A stretch of DNA of 64,000 nucleotides from Hermodice carunculata (lineage: Eukaryota > Annelida > Polychaeta > Eunicida > Amphinomidae). Both the position numbers and the translations under genes were made by a program. The notes below the pieces were generated by a model that was not told the DNA's origin, did not search any database, and worked only from the letters and a program-made list of their open reading frames with translations. Of this stretch, positions 46,984-59,797 are shown piece by piece. Each line of letters begins with the position of its first letter. The stretch's first letter is position 1. The stretch covers positions 56,556,654-56,620,653 of the forward strand of contig OZ026628.1 of the NCBI GenBank assembly GCA_964020975.1. Reading direction: 5' to 3'.

Positions 46984-48111
46984 CGACCTGAAGTCTTCAT
47001 TATTAGTCTTAAAAGGAGCACATTGAACACGTAAATGGGATGCTAGGCAGTTACGCCCACCTTCAGAGCAAAGTAAATGCAGGTGTCATCTAAAATGGCC
47101 TGTGTAGTAATCCCTTCAAGGCAAAAAGGTCCTATTTTAATCCGTCCCTGACTGAGCGACAGGCAAAATTTGAACCTGGAACTAATAAAATGGTTCATGC
47201 AGGGTTAAATATACTAGTACCACCCAGGGAATGGTAAAGTAAAAACATGACAGCAAACCCGTGATCTGGAAGCTCCATGTGTGTGACATGTGACCTCTGG
47301 TCATGTCTTGGGGACACCTTGGCTAGATGTCTTCTGACAGACTCAGTTGTGTGGGCAAAATTTTATAATGTCAACCGTGTCAATTTTCTCTGAAGGAGAC
47401 ACCTCCATGTTTTAGTGCCCTCAGAGCCTCTGGAACCTCAGCAAGTGTCAATGAAAGCAGCTAATTTCTTTGCACAATATCATCCCTTTTCAGAGCCTCT
47501 CCAACATCTATGACCCCCAGAAGTGTTAAAATAATGCACAACTTTTCCAAATTTGGACCATTAATCGTACAAAAATAATGTCAGCATTTGAGTCACACCA
47601 TCTAAAAATGTCCTCAGTTATCTTGATAGTCAATACATACAATGTAGTACACTAACAGTGAAATCCCACCAGGTGTCCAACTCTCTCAACTAGAGGAGTG
47701 ACCATACAAAACAAGTCCCCGTAAGTGCAACACAGTGCCCAAGCTTTGATGACATTCCAACCAGGTCAAAGGCCAGCCCACTCAATGTTCATATTGTGCA
47801 TGAACAACTCACTGGCAAGTGTCCAGTCAAGTGTCAAAATATAATGTCCTGGGTATACTTTGTGCTGCAGCTGAGTAAAAGATGCATGTGAATTGCAGAG
47901 AAAAACAGGGATAGCGCCCCCTGGATTTGAGTGACTGTCAAACTTGCCGAGCTACAAGTCTAGACTGAGGACCGTCTGGTCTTTGCGTACCAGCTGCCAC
48001 ACTGACCACACACCTCCTATACAATGTTAACCCTCTTGGAAAGCAACACCTTTCCTTTGTACATTCCTGGTACCATGTTGACTTCTCTTTGTGTGCACTC
48101 TGGGTACAATG

Positions 48112-48320
48112 CAGGGCTGGCATTAGCCAATTAGCCATTGGCTAATAAAATTTTTTGATACACTTTAGCTTTAAAATCAGTTTTAATGTTCTATCATTGA
48201 ACTGCCACCTGTTAGATGTAAAATGTTTAAAAACGTAAGCTGACTTGGGCTCACAAAAATTTAACTTTGGCAAAAAGATTTTAGCCCAGTTGGCTAACAA
48301 AATAAAATCCCTAGTGCATG
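48112..48320. repeat. GGCTAATAAAA repeat, longest copy
   Basis: It begins CAGGGCTGGCATTAGCC and ends AAATCCCTAGTGC, with gccattggctaataaaat near the left and agttggctaacaaaat near the right. The termini are weakly inverted, compatible with a hAT-like MITE. Confidence 0.45.
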
Positions 48321-49930
48321 CCCAGCAATGAATTCATGGTGTCACAAGGTCAACGATTGACTTACCACTTTATAATTCCTGGTGACATAAACTAAGAGAC
48401 GGTAGTACGACATTGTACTGGGCACTTTGTAGTTGCATGCCAATACATAGTGGTTCTGCCACTCAGGCTTAAGCAAATTACCTGTAAGACTTACACATGA
48501 GTAAAGGTACATGTAGTACACATACTGGGGAAAAGAGGTTTCCGACATTACAGCAAGACCTGCACTGTATTGTGAACTGGAGAGAAAACATACAAGTCTA
48601 ACTCACCACTATACTTGTCAATATTTTGCATTTCAATGATACCAACATTCATTTTACCATTGCTGACCTATTTCTGGAGAAGCGGAAATTCTTTCTTATT
48701 CCTATCCCTGCACTCTTTGTGGAGATTTTAGATACGAGGTGTTGTGGGATGAGTAACAAGAACCCTTCATGTTGAGTCTGGCCAAACCAACGTCATTCCA
48801 CACGTGAACAGATGGTTGCTGGGGAAAGTTGGGGTTTCCCCAAATGTCCCATGAGATGAATTTCTCAGTAGAGGATTTTCCATGCAGATCTTGGTGTATT
48901 CGTGGAATTCATTCAAATTCGTGATTTCAAAAGTGTCTGTAGCATTATAAAAAAAAAGAAAAGATAAATGAATTGAGATTGAGTAATGCTAGATCAATAA
49001 TATTTAAAAATGATATTGTCATGGAACATTAATTATTGTAAAGAAGGTATTTATATGAGTTCCAGCTACATGTTTATTTCTGCTAGATAAGCTGAGCTTT
49101 TTCTGGAACTCACTCCATATATATATGTATGCATATACGTATTTATGGGAAATAAACTTCACTCATTCATTCATGATGATGAATTGTCTTTTGCTGAGGA
49201 AGTACCTCTATGCCAAACTTGATTTCAATCTGAAGATATGTCACAAAAATGTGAACACATCAAAGCCCCATAAAAGTAAGTTAACCCTCAAGTTACTTTA
49301 ACAGCAAAGGGGTTAACATTAAATGTAAAGGTCATATGTAACAATGCAGCTTCACTTACACATAAAGTGGATGTATATTGCACGAAGCTTCTCTGGGCTG
49401 TCAAAACACACTTTGCCATCATGGACTCCTCTTTGTTACATCACGCAAACACAGAGTGTATAACGTACAGTGAAACCTGTCTTCAAGGACCAGCCCCAGG
49501 GCATCACCAAACTGTGCCCTCTCACGACTGGTAATCTTTCATAGGACATACAAAATCATGGAAAACCTTAGCACTGTGTCCTTAAAAAGTGGTCTTTCAT
49601 AAGAAGTGGTCTCTCATTGGCATGGTTACGTTTAGGACAGGGCCCACTCTACTTGTTTTTCTGTTGATGGCTAGCGTAAATGCCATGCTTTTGTATCAAC
49701 TTCTGCTGACGCATCAGGTTCATGCAGAACACAAGATGTTACACAGGACATGACACTGGGGTAGCCTTCATTTGCTAACAAAGCCAATACAGATATCACT
49801 ACACTGATATCCAACGATATGAAAAAACAATCCTATTATTTCTGGGAACAAGGAAACCAAATGTACATGGTCACTTTTAAATAAGCAAGTGTCTATTTCT
49901 CCAGTGACTTATATCTGTGGGTTATGACGT

Positions 49931-50145
49931 CGAGAATCTGTCTAGTATGACATGGCTTAAAGGAAAGAGAATCTGTCTAGTATGACATGGCTTAAAGGAA
50001 AGAGAATCTGTCTAGTATGGCATGGTTTAAAGGAAGGAGAATCTGTCCTAGTATGACATGGCTTAAAGGAAGGAGAATTTGTCCTAGTATGGCATGGGTT
50101 AATGGAAGGAGAATGTGTCCTAGTACAGCATGGATTAATGGAAGG
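49931..50145. repeat. 35/36-bp minisatellite, six units
   Basis: Units of the type GAGAATCTGTCTAGTATGAC ATGGCTTAAAGGAAA lie at 35-36-bp steps (49935, 49970, 50005, 50040, 50076, 50112). Confidence 0.9.
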
Positions 50146-50503
50146 AAGGCTAGTACTGAAGTTATTTCCCCAGGGCTGAGGCGTTCCTTCACTGGCCACA
50201 CTCCATGGCTACAACATGAATTTCCAATAAACCAGTCCAATCTGGTCAATTTTGTGTCAGGAAAACAGTGGCATCGAAGTCCATCTGTTCACCCTGCAGG
50301 CCATTTATAGATCATAGTTCAGTATAAAGCCAGCCAACCAGGAGAAGACAACTGCATTATAATAAGGTATGGTTTGCCTTTTCATCAGTTTCACAAGCAC
50401 ACAGACAGTACACTTGGGGAAGGAGTCAATGGTGTTGTACACTTTTAATATTGTAATAAAATGATGATTAAGTAGTTACAATCATTATAACTGCCACGGG
50501 ATA

Positions 50504-50797
50504 TTAACCCTTTCTGCCTTGAATTAAGACTGAGTCAACAGCTTTCCTCGGCATGGGTTGGGCACTTTCTGCCTTAAATTAAGACTGATTTAACAGCTTT
50601 CCTCGGCATGGGTTGTGCACTAAGTGCCCAACCCATGCCGTTGAAAGCTGTTGACCTGGGGCATGTGATCTTGACAGGTCTCATCTTCAATTCTCAGTCA
50701 AATTGTTTTTCATTGCTGTTGAAATCAGCTGAAAACACTGAAGCAGACAACATTTGACCACCAGCCAGTTTTGGCCAGTTAAGGGGGAAAGGGTTAA
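50504..50797 (-). mobile_element. Subfamily A TTAA MITE with duplicated end
   Basis: The first about 60 bp (ctgccttgaattaagactgagtcaacagc..ggcac) occur twice in tandem before the hairpin. The rest matches the reference copies and ends GGGGGAAAGGGTTAA. Confidence 0.85.
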
Positions 50798-51362
50798 CAC
50801 GAAGACTTGAAATACAGGCATTCTATGCCCAATAAATCTTGCTGATACATTTATTCTTCAAATAAAAATTAAAAGTGGAACAGGTTTTTCATAAATTGCT
50901 GTTCCCTTATGGTCACCTGAACCGGGAAGTCACCATTTTCAAATGTCAGAACATGCCCTTTCTGGATTCAAATTAACCGCCTTATGATGCTAAGTACTTT
51001 TGTGAGAAAAAAAGTTGTGTCTATCAAGTGCTCTGAATGTTGGTTCTACTTTGACAAACCAACAATTCCAGTGAGCAGATGATTTTTGCTCCAGAGTAAA
51101 CTTAGCCCCAAATGGAATACAAGATATTCATATTAACAGGGATCCTGTGCTGCCATCTATGATACAGCCAGAAATTGACAGGAAGGAGGGCAAATGTGTC
51201 AGGCTGGGCCAAATGAGCTTCTATGAGAAAAGGAACAACTTAAGAAAGCAAAAAGCTCCAGAAAAGTCATTCAAAGTTTTAAAACACATGAGACACTGTA
51301 TACATGTACATGTATCTAGAAAATTTCATATTTTTGACAGAAAAAGTGTCATTTCCAGATGG

Positions 51363-51597
51363 TTAACCCTTAAAGGCTGATTTAAGACTGAGTCAACAGC
51401 TTTCCTGGGGGCACTTTGCGCGCAATGCGCACAGTGACCCCAGGAAAGCTGTTGACTAAGACTACTTTTTGCTTTAGACTAGGCTTGCTGGTATTTGAAT
51501 AAAAGGTATCTTTATGAGGAATTTGAATCTTTTAACCGTTCTATGTTTAACAGTAATGAGAAAACGACATAGCAGTGATTAGCACTTTAAGGGTTAA
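51363..51597 (-). mobile_element. Subfamily B TTAA MITE, near complete
   Basis: It runs from TTAACCCTTAAAGGCTGATT to AGCACTTTAAGGGTTAA. The hairpin has arms gtcaacagctttcctggggg and its complement around a GCGCGCAATGCGC apex. Confidence 0.88.
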
Positions 51598-51654
51598 GTA
51601 ACATAATAAGCACAACCCTCAGAGCAGTGCCCAGCAACTGGGGGGACCAGAGCA

Positions 51655-51845
51655 GACCAAATTTTGAACTGAGTCAACAGCCAAATGCGCACCCAGTAAA
51701 GCTGTTGACCTGGGGTATTCTCTGTGGAACTATAGGCATACTGGTACTTGAATGAAAGATCTTTTTACGAGGAACACACATCTGGGATCCTGATGATAAT
51801 TCAGACTTGTACAACTGAAGTAGATTGACTTTAGACGTGACTGAC
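51655..51845 (+). mobile_element. Partial subfamily C MITE
   Basis: It retains ttttgaactgagtcaacagc, a shortened hairpin, tactggtacttgaatgaaag and gattgactttagacgtgact. The left TTAA end is lost. Confidence 0.6.
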
Positions 51846-51985
51846 AGTCAGACGACCAGTATGTGCACACTGACAACAAATGTCTGTGTTTGTTGGGCTG
51901 AGAAGCAATGAAAGCCTTGTCCATGCTGAACATGATTACTGAGCATTATGCTTCTGTAAGCACATTCTTCATGTAGGTGTATTGT

Positions 51986-52238
51986 TTAACCCTTTCAGGA
52001 CCAACTCTGACTAAACTCGAATTACTTACAATGAACTGCTCTCAATTATAATATGGTGATGGATTCATGTTCCTTGTAAAAACACCTTTCATTCAGGTGG
52101 CATCACGACTACAACTATATGGAATAATATAGTCTGGGTCAACAGCTTTCCTTGTCATGCTTTGGGCACATATAAGTGCTCAAAGCATGCCAACAGAAGC
52201 TGTTAACTCCGTTCAAAATGTGGCACAGAAAGAGTCAA
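51986..52238 (+). mobile_element. Subfamily D TTAA MITE
   Basis: It runs from TTAACCCTTTCAGGACC to GGCACAGAAAGAGTCAA. The body contains aatgaactgctctcaattat and taaaaacacctttcattcag. The hairpin is near perfect at its base. Confidence 0.8.
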
Positions 52239-52260
52239 AGTGAACTTTTCTAGTGCAAGC

Positions 52261-52853
52261 TAACTCTTTCAGCGCCAACTGCGAATCAAGTCGAACAGCG
52301 TAACAAGAACTGATTTTAACAGGAAAGGTCAGAATTAGCTCCAGGGTGTGTATTGGCCCCAATACACAACTGAATACACAAGTATGTGGAGGGCTAAAGC
52401 TGTGTAGTCCAATTAGTTTGTATGTTAAAGCAGCGTTAAATAAACTAGTCACTTTTGTAGCGGTGATTATATGATTTTTGTGAAGTATTTAGTTATGAAT
52501 ATATATTTACTACCTGAAATTTGGTGTTTCTTTGTGCAGTAGTTTTCAAGTTATTAAGTTGCAAATTACAATTTAAAGCAATAGAAAAACACAGCCCCAG
52601 CCCTCCACTGACTGCAGTGCCCTCTTTTAGGCAGTTCTTGACCCATCTGTTCTTGCCCTTGCCTATTATAATATGGGTGCCAGACTCGCGTACATTGTAA
52701 TACCTTTGACTGAAGTGTCAGCCTGCCTCAAGTATACAGAATATAACAGTCCAGATCAACAGCTATCCCTCAGCATGCTTTATGTACATCATGCTCAAAG
52801 TGCGCCAAGGAAAGCTGTTGAATCAGTTCAAAATGTGGTATTGAAAGAGTTAA
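52261..52853 (+). mobile_element. Subfamily D MITE interrupted by a dispersed repeat
   Basis: The left end TAACTCTTTCAGCGCCAAC and right end ATTGAAAGAGTTAA flank a foreign segment of about 270-290 bp that matches 5390-5650. The interior left of 52650 has no D sequence. Confidence 0.55.
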
Positions 52854-52988
52854 CTTTATGACCCTCACACTGAAAGAATTACTTTTTAGACCCTCCACTG
52901 CTATCTCCTGTCAGATGCCACACAAAGTTGTGAAAGTTACCTCCCCTTTGTGGTCACAATTTTTCAGTTGTAAGAACAATTCTGTTAC

Positions 52989-53239
52989 TCAACTCTTTAA
53001 GTGCCAAAATTTTGGACAGAGTCAACAGCTTTTCTTGGCATGCATTGGGCACAATGTGTGCACAACGCGTGCCAAGAAAAGCTGTTGACCTGTGATATTT
53101 TCCTCTGGAACTGGAGGCATGCTGGTGCTTAAATGAAAGGTCTTTTTACGAGGAATATAAATCTGGGATTCTACTATAATTCAGACAAGTTTGACTTTAG
53201 TAGATTGACTTTACATGTGATTGGCACTGCAAGAGTTAA
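52989..53239 (+). mobile_element. Subfamily C TTAA MITE, complete
   Basis: It runs from TCAACTCTTTAAGTGCC to GGCACTGCAAGAGTTAA. The hairpin arms are GTCAACAGCTTTTCTTGGCA and its complement, near perfect, with a gcacaatgtgtgc apex. Confidence 0.85.
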
Positions 53240-54299
53240 CTTGCAGTTACAGGTCGCTGCTGTGTGGTCACTTTTTCTTGACACAATAGAAGCACATGCC
53301 ACACTCTTCCTTTTGTCTACTCTACATACAATATCAAATTTTTTCCCCTGATTTTTTCAAAAATTGTTGACCTCTGTTGAAAAGGCAGCTCAGTTCTTAT
53401 GGTACTTTTAGCTTCCAAGGCAGTGTTTCCGTCAGGAATTTTTTCTGGGGGTCACAAGAAGGGAAATTCAAGGGAGAGGTCTAGATTTTCACCAATTTTA
53501 CATGTAAGTAAACAAGACTTGTGACCCTTTAGAATTCTCTTAGAGGGTTTTTCAGGTTTTGCAAGGCTAATATACCCCCATCTGGGGATTGACGGAAACA
53601 TTGCAAGGCTTCATGCAGCTTGTAAAGGCTTTTATCTTTATTTCAAATCGAGAAGAACAGTGTCGCAATCGCCAAAGTTGATCTAGGAATTTTTTGCACT
53701 GGCACAGTGTGCTACAATTGGAATGAATGTGCAGGGCAAGAAAATTCCATCCTGGGTGTACTTGTCTAAAGGCAGGTGCCCCTATCATTAACATGATATT
53801 TTACTGAATTTTCACTTGTCCTGCCTCAAATTTTAGCTGTCCCAGACAATAGGACAGAAATTTTGTCATCCTGATATGGTAGTAATATTACATTCCCTCT
53901 GTAAATCAAAACCTTTCTTAAAAGACTATCACTAGGCATCACTAAATTGTGGTCTCTGGAAGCAGGTGGTCTCTCACAATAGGTATAAATAACATGAATA
54001 GTACACATCAAAATACTGTACTGTAAACTGCTGTATTTTCATGTGTATTATTTTTCATGGTCTTCTCCACTTTAGGTATTCAACCAAAGTACACAGTACA
54101 CATTCACTATTTTGGGAGACAAGTCCTGTTCTAAGAGCAATGTTCAAATATTATTTTACTGTGGTTTTATCTTTGCGGCTTTGCTTCATCAGCAACATAA
54201 GCAAAAATAACAATGCACTGAAATTGTTGATCTACAATATGTAAAATATATTTTCTTTGAAGGCAGGTGGTCCTTCAGATGCTGCTGAATTGTTTATCA

Positions 54300-54485
54300 G
54301 AGAAAATACTGCCACATGTGCTGTAAATTGCTTTAATTTCGCTGTATTCTTATTTTTGCTAATTTCGATGATGGCCCAAAAACGTAAAAATAAAAACACA
54401 GTGACATAGTGTTTTGTCATTGTATGAAGAGGAAATATGTCCAAAATAGTGAAATTAAAAGTACAGGAAATGTCACAAATACAAA
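54300..54485. repeat. AATTTCGCTGTA repeat, left part of split copy
   Basis: It contains gtaaattgctttaatttcgc, aaaataaaaacacagtgaca and aaatgtcacaaatacaaa. It continues as aaaataatgaggttttaaac..aagcaatttacag at 60352-60405. The copy at 11520-11745 is the unsplit reference. Confidence 0.65.
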
Positions 54486-55733
54486 CAAGAGGGCTGTGTG
54501 AACAGCCCGTGCCTCAGCTGATCTTGACATTCATCACACTTGCAGCTCTACGAACTTGGGAAAGGATCATGGACACATGTTCTGAGTAAGTCTGAACTTT
54601 ATAGAAGAACACTTACATGTGCAACATCAAAGTTCAAGTAGTTCTCAAGTTATAATGAAGAGTAAAATTCATGTATGTTGCACTGTGACCCCACAAACCA
54701 GGTTAAGGTCATTCATGTACTGTCTCAGCATGACCTTCATACAGAATAATTAACATGTGTAGCTAACTCAAAACAGATCTCAAGTTATCAAATAAACAGT
54801 AAATTTCGTGTCAGTTGTCCTGTGAATTAGCATTAGAATGCCCATTGACTTATATAGTAATCAATAGGAAAGCTCCACTGACTGGTAAGTACCGTAATTG
54901 AAAATCCTTAAAAATCAGGAATCTAAAGCAGTGCCACCTACTAAACAACTGTTTGACCCTTCCACAACAACATATCCATCACATTTCAGCTTAATCTGAG
55001 GGACAGTTCTGAAAACAAGTGAAAAATAGCAAAACCATACAAAAAATTCATTAAAAAAATTGCAGCGCCACATGGTGAACAAATTGGGAACTAGGTGTCC
55101 CCGGGAGTGTCTATGAACGATATCAAAGCAATTGGGTGAGCGGTTTCAGAGGAGAAGAATTTTGAAGGTTTGCCCCAAAAAAGAACAAACAAATTCATAA
55201 AAAAATCCAAAAATCAATAGAGCATGACCATTTGAACACACTTGATAGAGATCCACCCAAGGCACATCCCCACCAAGTTTGAAGTAAATCTGGTCAATAT
55301 TATTAAAGTTATGACCATTACAAGAAATTCCCATGTTAAACTTTCCTATTAAAACTTTTGTAGAGATTTTTGAAAAAAAATTATAAAAAATCCAAATTCA
55401 TTGGAACATGACCATTGGAACAAACCTGGTAGACACCCACCCAAGGTACATTGCCACCAAGTTTGAAGCAAATCTGGATGATGGTTTTGGAGAAGAAGTC
55501 GAAAATGTAAATTAGCATTAGAATGCCCATTGACTTACATGGTAATCAATAGTAAAGTGCATTAAAAAAAAATATAAAAATCAATGGAGCGTGACCATTT
55601 GAACAACTTGGTAGAGATCCACTCAAGGTGTATCCCCACCAAGTTTGAAGTCAATCTGGATGACGGTTTTGGAGAAGAAGTCGAAAATGTGAATTAGCAT
55701 TAGAATGCCCATTGACTTCCATAGTAATCAATA

Positions 55734-58700
55734 TAGGCCTGCGGCAAATCTGAGAAAAGGGCCTTATTTAAGGAGTTTGATCTACCCGTCTGCCTTATAG
55801 CTGTAACATACCTCATTCTTTTGCAAATGTTCTTTAGATTTCAAATATGCCTGTTGTGGAGCTCTCATGTGGTCCACTTTTACGGTATATGCAAATTAAG
55901 AAACCTATATAGTAGAGCAGCTAAATTTTCAAAAAAGGCTTATTTTCAGTCTTCGTTCAACCCGAAAAATACCCGGCTGGATTTGGTATCAATCAAAAGA
56001 TAAGAACCTGAAGTTTAAAGTTAGGTAAGGTGTACTATCAATTTCATGGTCAATTTGTATTTATATTGGTTACCATGGCAACGAAATTAAGTTTTCATGA
56101 AATGAAGGGAGCATCACCTTATTAACCATAACTTTATTCGCATACAAGATACCACCTCACAACTTTACATCAACATACCTTCCATACAGGTGTTTCATAA
56201 GAAACCAGTTTGAGATAGTAAGTGTCAACAGTTGGTTGCCATGGCAACAGAATGTTTGTAAAAATCACTTAAATTTGCATGTAAACACTAGGAACTTATT
56301 TATAGTTTTAGATATCGGGAATAATTTTCATAACATTTGATGTTAAAATGTAAAAAGATTCTTTCTGTACTAACAGTGAGGTCAATTGAGTGAAGGAAGA
56401 CTGTTTTGGGTAGCCTAGCAATGTTCTTGCAAATGTTTACATTATTCAAAATGAGCAGATCTTTGTGGATATTGCAAAAATTGGTCATATGGCCAGTGGT
56501 GCGCATTGCTGAGAAATGATACATACAAGTGATAATATTGCCAGAAAATCTGTCCTTAAACAAAAAAATTCTAAGCTAAATTTGGTATTACTTGAAAGAT
56601 AAGAACCCGTAATTAAATTTAGGTAAAATGTACCATCGATTTAATGGGCAACATATGTTCTTATTGGTTGCCATGGTAACGACACTTTTTTTAGTAATCC
56701 AGGGAAAAACACATTTTTAACTATTACGTAATGAAAATGCAAGGTACCACTTCACAACTTTACATCAGCATACTTACTATACAGGCATTTCCTAAGAAAC
56801 CAGTTTGAGATTGTAAGTGTCAAAGTTGGTTGCCATGGCAACGGAATGTTACTAAAAATCACATAAATTTGCAATCAAACATCAGAAGCTTGTTTCTAGC
56901 ATCAAACGTTAGGAATACTTTTTATCAAATGCACTGTTAAAATGTAAAGAGACTCTTTCTCCACTTTGATGTAAATTGAGTCAAGTAGGAGTGTTTTATG
57001 GTCACTTAGCAACGTTCCTCCAAATGTCGTGATTATTCAAAAGCAGATTTTTGTTGATATTGGACACGCATTATCAACCGTGTTGCAAACTGCTGAGCAA
57101 TGATACATATGATAATACTACCAGTAGATGTTTTTATAAACTTTCCATATTTCCCTGCAGTAACTCCTGTCCTAAAGCAACATTATTATGTATTTTTAAC
57201 AATAAAATTAAAGAATTTGTTCCAAATTTTGTGCCTTTTTCAAATATATTTTTCATTTAACTCTAATTTAAGGTATCCATGACACTGAGCGCATACTTAT
57301 CAAGCATATATATTACCTATATCATAGCCAGCAAAAAGATGGTAAAATTGTCAGAGCTCCTAAAGAACGTCCTTATCGCATGCGCACCTGATCAGCGCAA
57401 TTTTGTCTGAATTATTTTGTGTCAATGTAAGAAACCATTTTATATTCAACACAATGTGCCTCCCTTTTCCCCTTCCTCAAGAAAATATTCAGACAATTAA
57501 CATCGCAAAAAAGTCTCAAAATTGCCACATTTAGTTGCACTTCTAGAACTTTTGTCACTGCCCATTGGCAGATGTCTCAAACCTAGTGATAGGTAGAACT
57601 CTGTGTCTGTCTGCAATAGTTTGGAAGATATGGAGCTTTTAAAATTTTAATTGTCCCTAATTTGCATAATTTTAAACACCATGACTATTCCAAGTCAGGT
57701 GCTTAATTTCACTGGTAGGTGAGTCACCATGGCAAGTTTTGTGATTGTCGGGATAACAGTGTCCGAGAAAAACTCCAGACAAATTTGGTCGTAAAGACGA
57801 AAGAAGGAAAGAAAGAAGGAAAGAAAGATAGAAAGGAAGAAAAGAGGACGGAAAGAAGGAAGAATGGAAGGAAGGAAGAAAGGAAAGAAAAAAATAATTC
57901 TTTGAAAAACAAAATGTCTGGGTTTGCACCCAGACATAAAAAAGCCACTAACGCGTGTCCTATAGAACAAAGCTTGCTGGAGATCTATCCAAGGTACATC
58001 TGCAGCAGTGGCAAGTCTGAAGTGGATCCAGTAAACTGTGTTTGGGAACATTACGTATACATGTATTCACAGCAGCCTATCACTGTACGAATGGCAATGT
58101 GTGCTCTCTTTCATAATCACGATTTTTTGTGAAAAATCCGGGGCCGGGAGGAAGCATCGCCTAGCCGCTTTGATGGACACCAGGTCAAAGTAATACCCAC
58201 CCCCTTTGAATAGAGTTCAGTCTGTGATTTTAGGGAAGTCGGAAACAAAAAATGACTACAAAAGATTTGCTTCACAGCAAATCTGTCTGGGTACCTTCAA
58301 AATGAGAACAGTTTGAAATGCTACACTTTGCCATTGTTCAGCATAGTCTAAATTTTGTGTATTATGCTAATTTACATAAATTAGAATGGTATAACTCTTT
58401 GGTTCTTGGTTCATTGGATGTGGCCATGTCACAAAACTTACAAGGTAAAGTTTGAATGACACTACTATCTGTAATAGTTTTTGATAGCCATTCAAAGACT
58501 TTAATTTTGTGTATTTGCCAATTTTGCATTAATTAAAATCCTACAACTTTCGTTTATGGTGCATGGGATGCGGCTTTGCCACATGCCTAAAAACTGAGGT
58601 CGGAATGGCACCTCTATGTATAATAGTTTTGAAGTTATTCAAGATTTAAATTTCTTGTATTCATCTTATTTGCATAAATTAAAATTGTACAATTTTGGAT

Positions 58701-59797
58701 GATGGGTCATTGTATGCAGCTATGTCACAAACCCCAAAATTGAAGTTAATATAGCATCTCTATCTATAATAGTTTTGAAGCTATTCAACATTTAAAATTG
58801 TGCATATCCACCTAATTTGCATAAATTGAAAATCCTATAACTTTGGTTCATGGTTCATTGGATTTGGCTTTGCCCCAAACCCTTATATTAACCTTAGAAT
58901 TTCATCTCTATCTATAAGAGTTTTGGAGATATTTAACTTTAAAATTTTTAAATGCCCTCATTAACATAAATTGAAATTCTACAACTTTCATTTACTGTCC
59001 ATTATATTGGCATGTGTCACAAACCTAGATGTGCCCATTAAAATTTTGTGTTTATTTGCAAAAGTTTGAAAGATATGGAGCTTTAAAATTTTAGAAAGGC
59101 CCTAATTTGCATAATTTTAAACATGTCGATTATTCGAAATCATATAAGTCAACTTCATTCCCAGCTCCGTTACCATGCCAAGTTTAAACATTGTAGCTTG
59201 CACAGTGTCTGCCAAAAGCTCCAGACAAATTATGTGGTGGAAATAAGAAGAATGAAAGAAAGGAGAAATTTTGAGAAAACAATATATCTGGGAAGACACT
59301 AATATATATATGTACACTTGTTCTATATACTCAGTTGCCCACTCTGTGTAAGTAAAGACAAAATATTTTGAAAAACGAAGCGATTTGTAGTAACTGAACA
59401 TTTAACAATATTGAAATCGGAAATGGCGATTTTGGTCATTTTGCATGTGCCAAAAAGACTTGTATAATGCAAATATATGCATATGACATTAATCTACAGA
59501 CACAGCTTTATTTGTTAGATAGTTTTGGTGCCTCAAGGAACCTAAAAGGTACGGTTCTGTTATGTAAAATAATAAACCTATATTGAAGAAATCTATTCGA
59601 TTTCATTAAGGTGATGGTTTTGCCTTTCAGACATAGGTATCTATTTTTGCTCATAGCATAAAACTGGACCACCTGAGAGCTCCACAACAGGCATTTTCTA
59701 AAAGTAGACAAAATTTTACATCAGGTAGGCTATGTTGTAGCTATAAGGCAGGCGGGTAGACCAAATTCATATTTTAGCCTCAAATGCCGCAGGCCTA
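55734..59797. mobile_element. 4.06-kb non-coding TIR transposon
   Basis: The ends are TAGGCCTGCGGCA and its complement, and the inverted similarity continues with gaps for about 170 bp (both contain CTGCCTTATAGCT and GCCTGTTGTGGAGCTCTCA). ATA flanks both sides (55731-55733 and 59798-59800) and is present once at the matching site of copy 1 (near 4129), giving a 3-bp target duplication. The interior has two about 600-bp units (55950-57150), about 148-bp units (58370-59110) and a GAAA/GAAG tract. There is no transposase. PIF/Harbinger, Academ or another 3-bp-target superfamily is possible. Confidence 0.8.
57795..57897. repeat. GAAA/GAAG purine tract
   Basis: About 100 bp of aaagaaggaaag-type repeat inside the TIR transposon. 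A shorter related tract in the homologous unit is at 59240-59270. Open frames across it are low-complexity artefacts. Confidence 0.9.

Noticed and set aside
48355-48498. Minus-strand open stretch (NLLKPEWQNHYVLACNYKV..) between a tcttacag acceptor-like site and a GTAAGT donor-like site, considered as the missing first E1 exon
   Set aside because: It lacks the cysteine pattern and the YCQ-type end of the APP growth-factor-like domain. Good splice-like sites alone are expected by chance in 18 kb.
57672-58132. Lys/Glu/Arg-rich plus-strand frame and Phe/Ser/Leu-rich minus-strand frames
   Set aside because: They come from a GAAA/GAAG simple repeat inside the TIR transposon.
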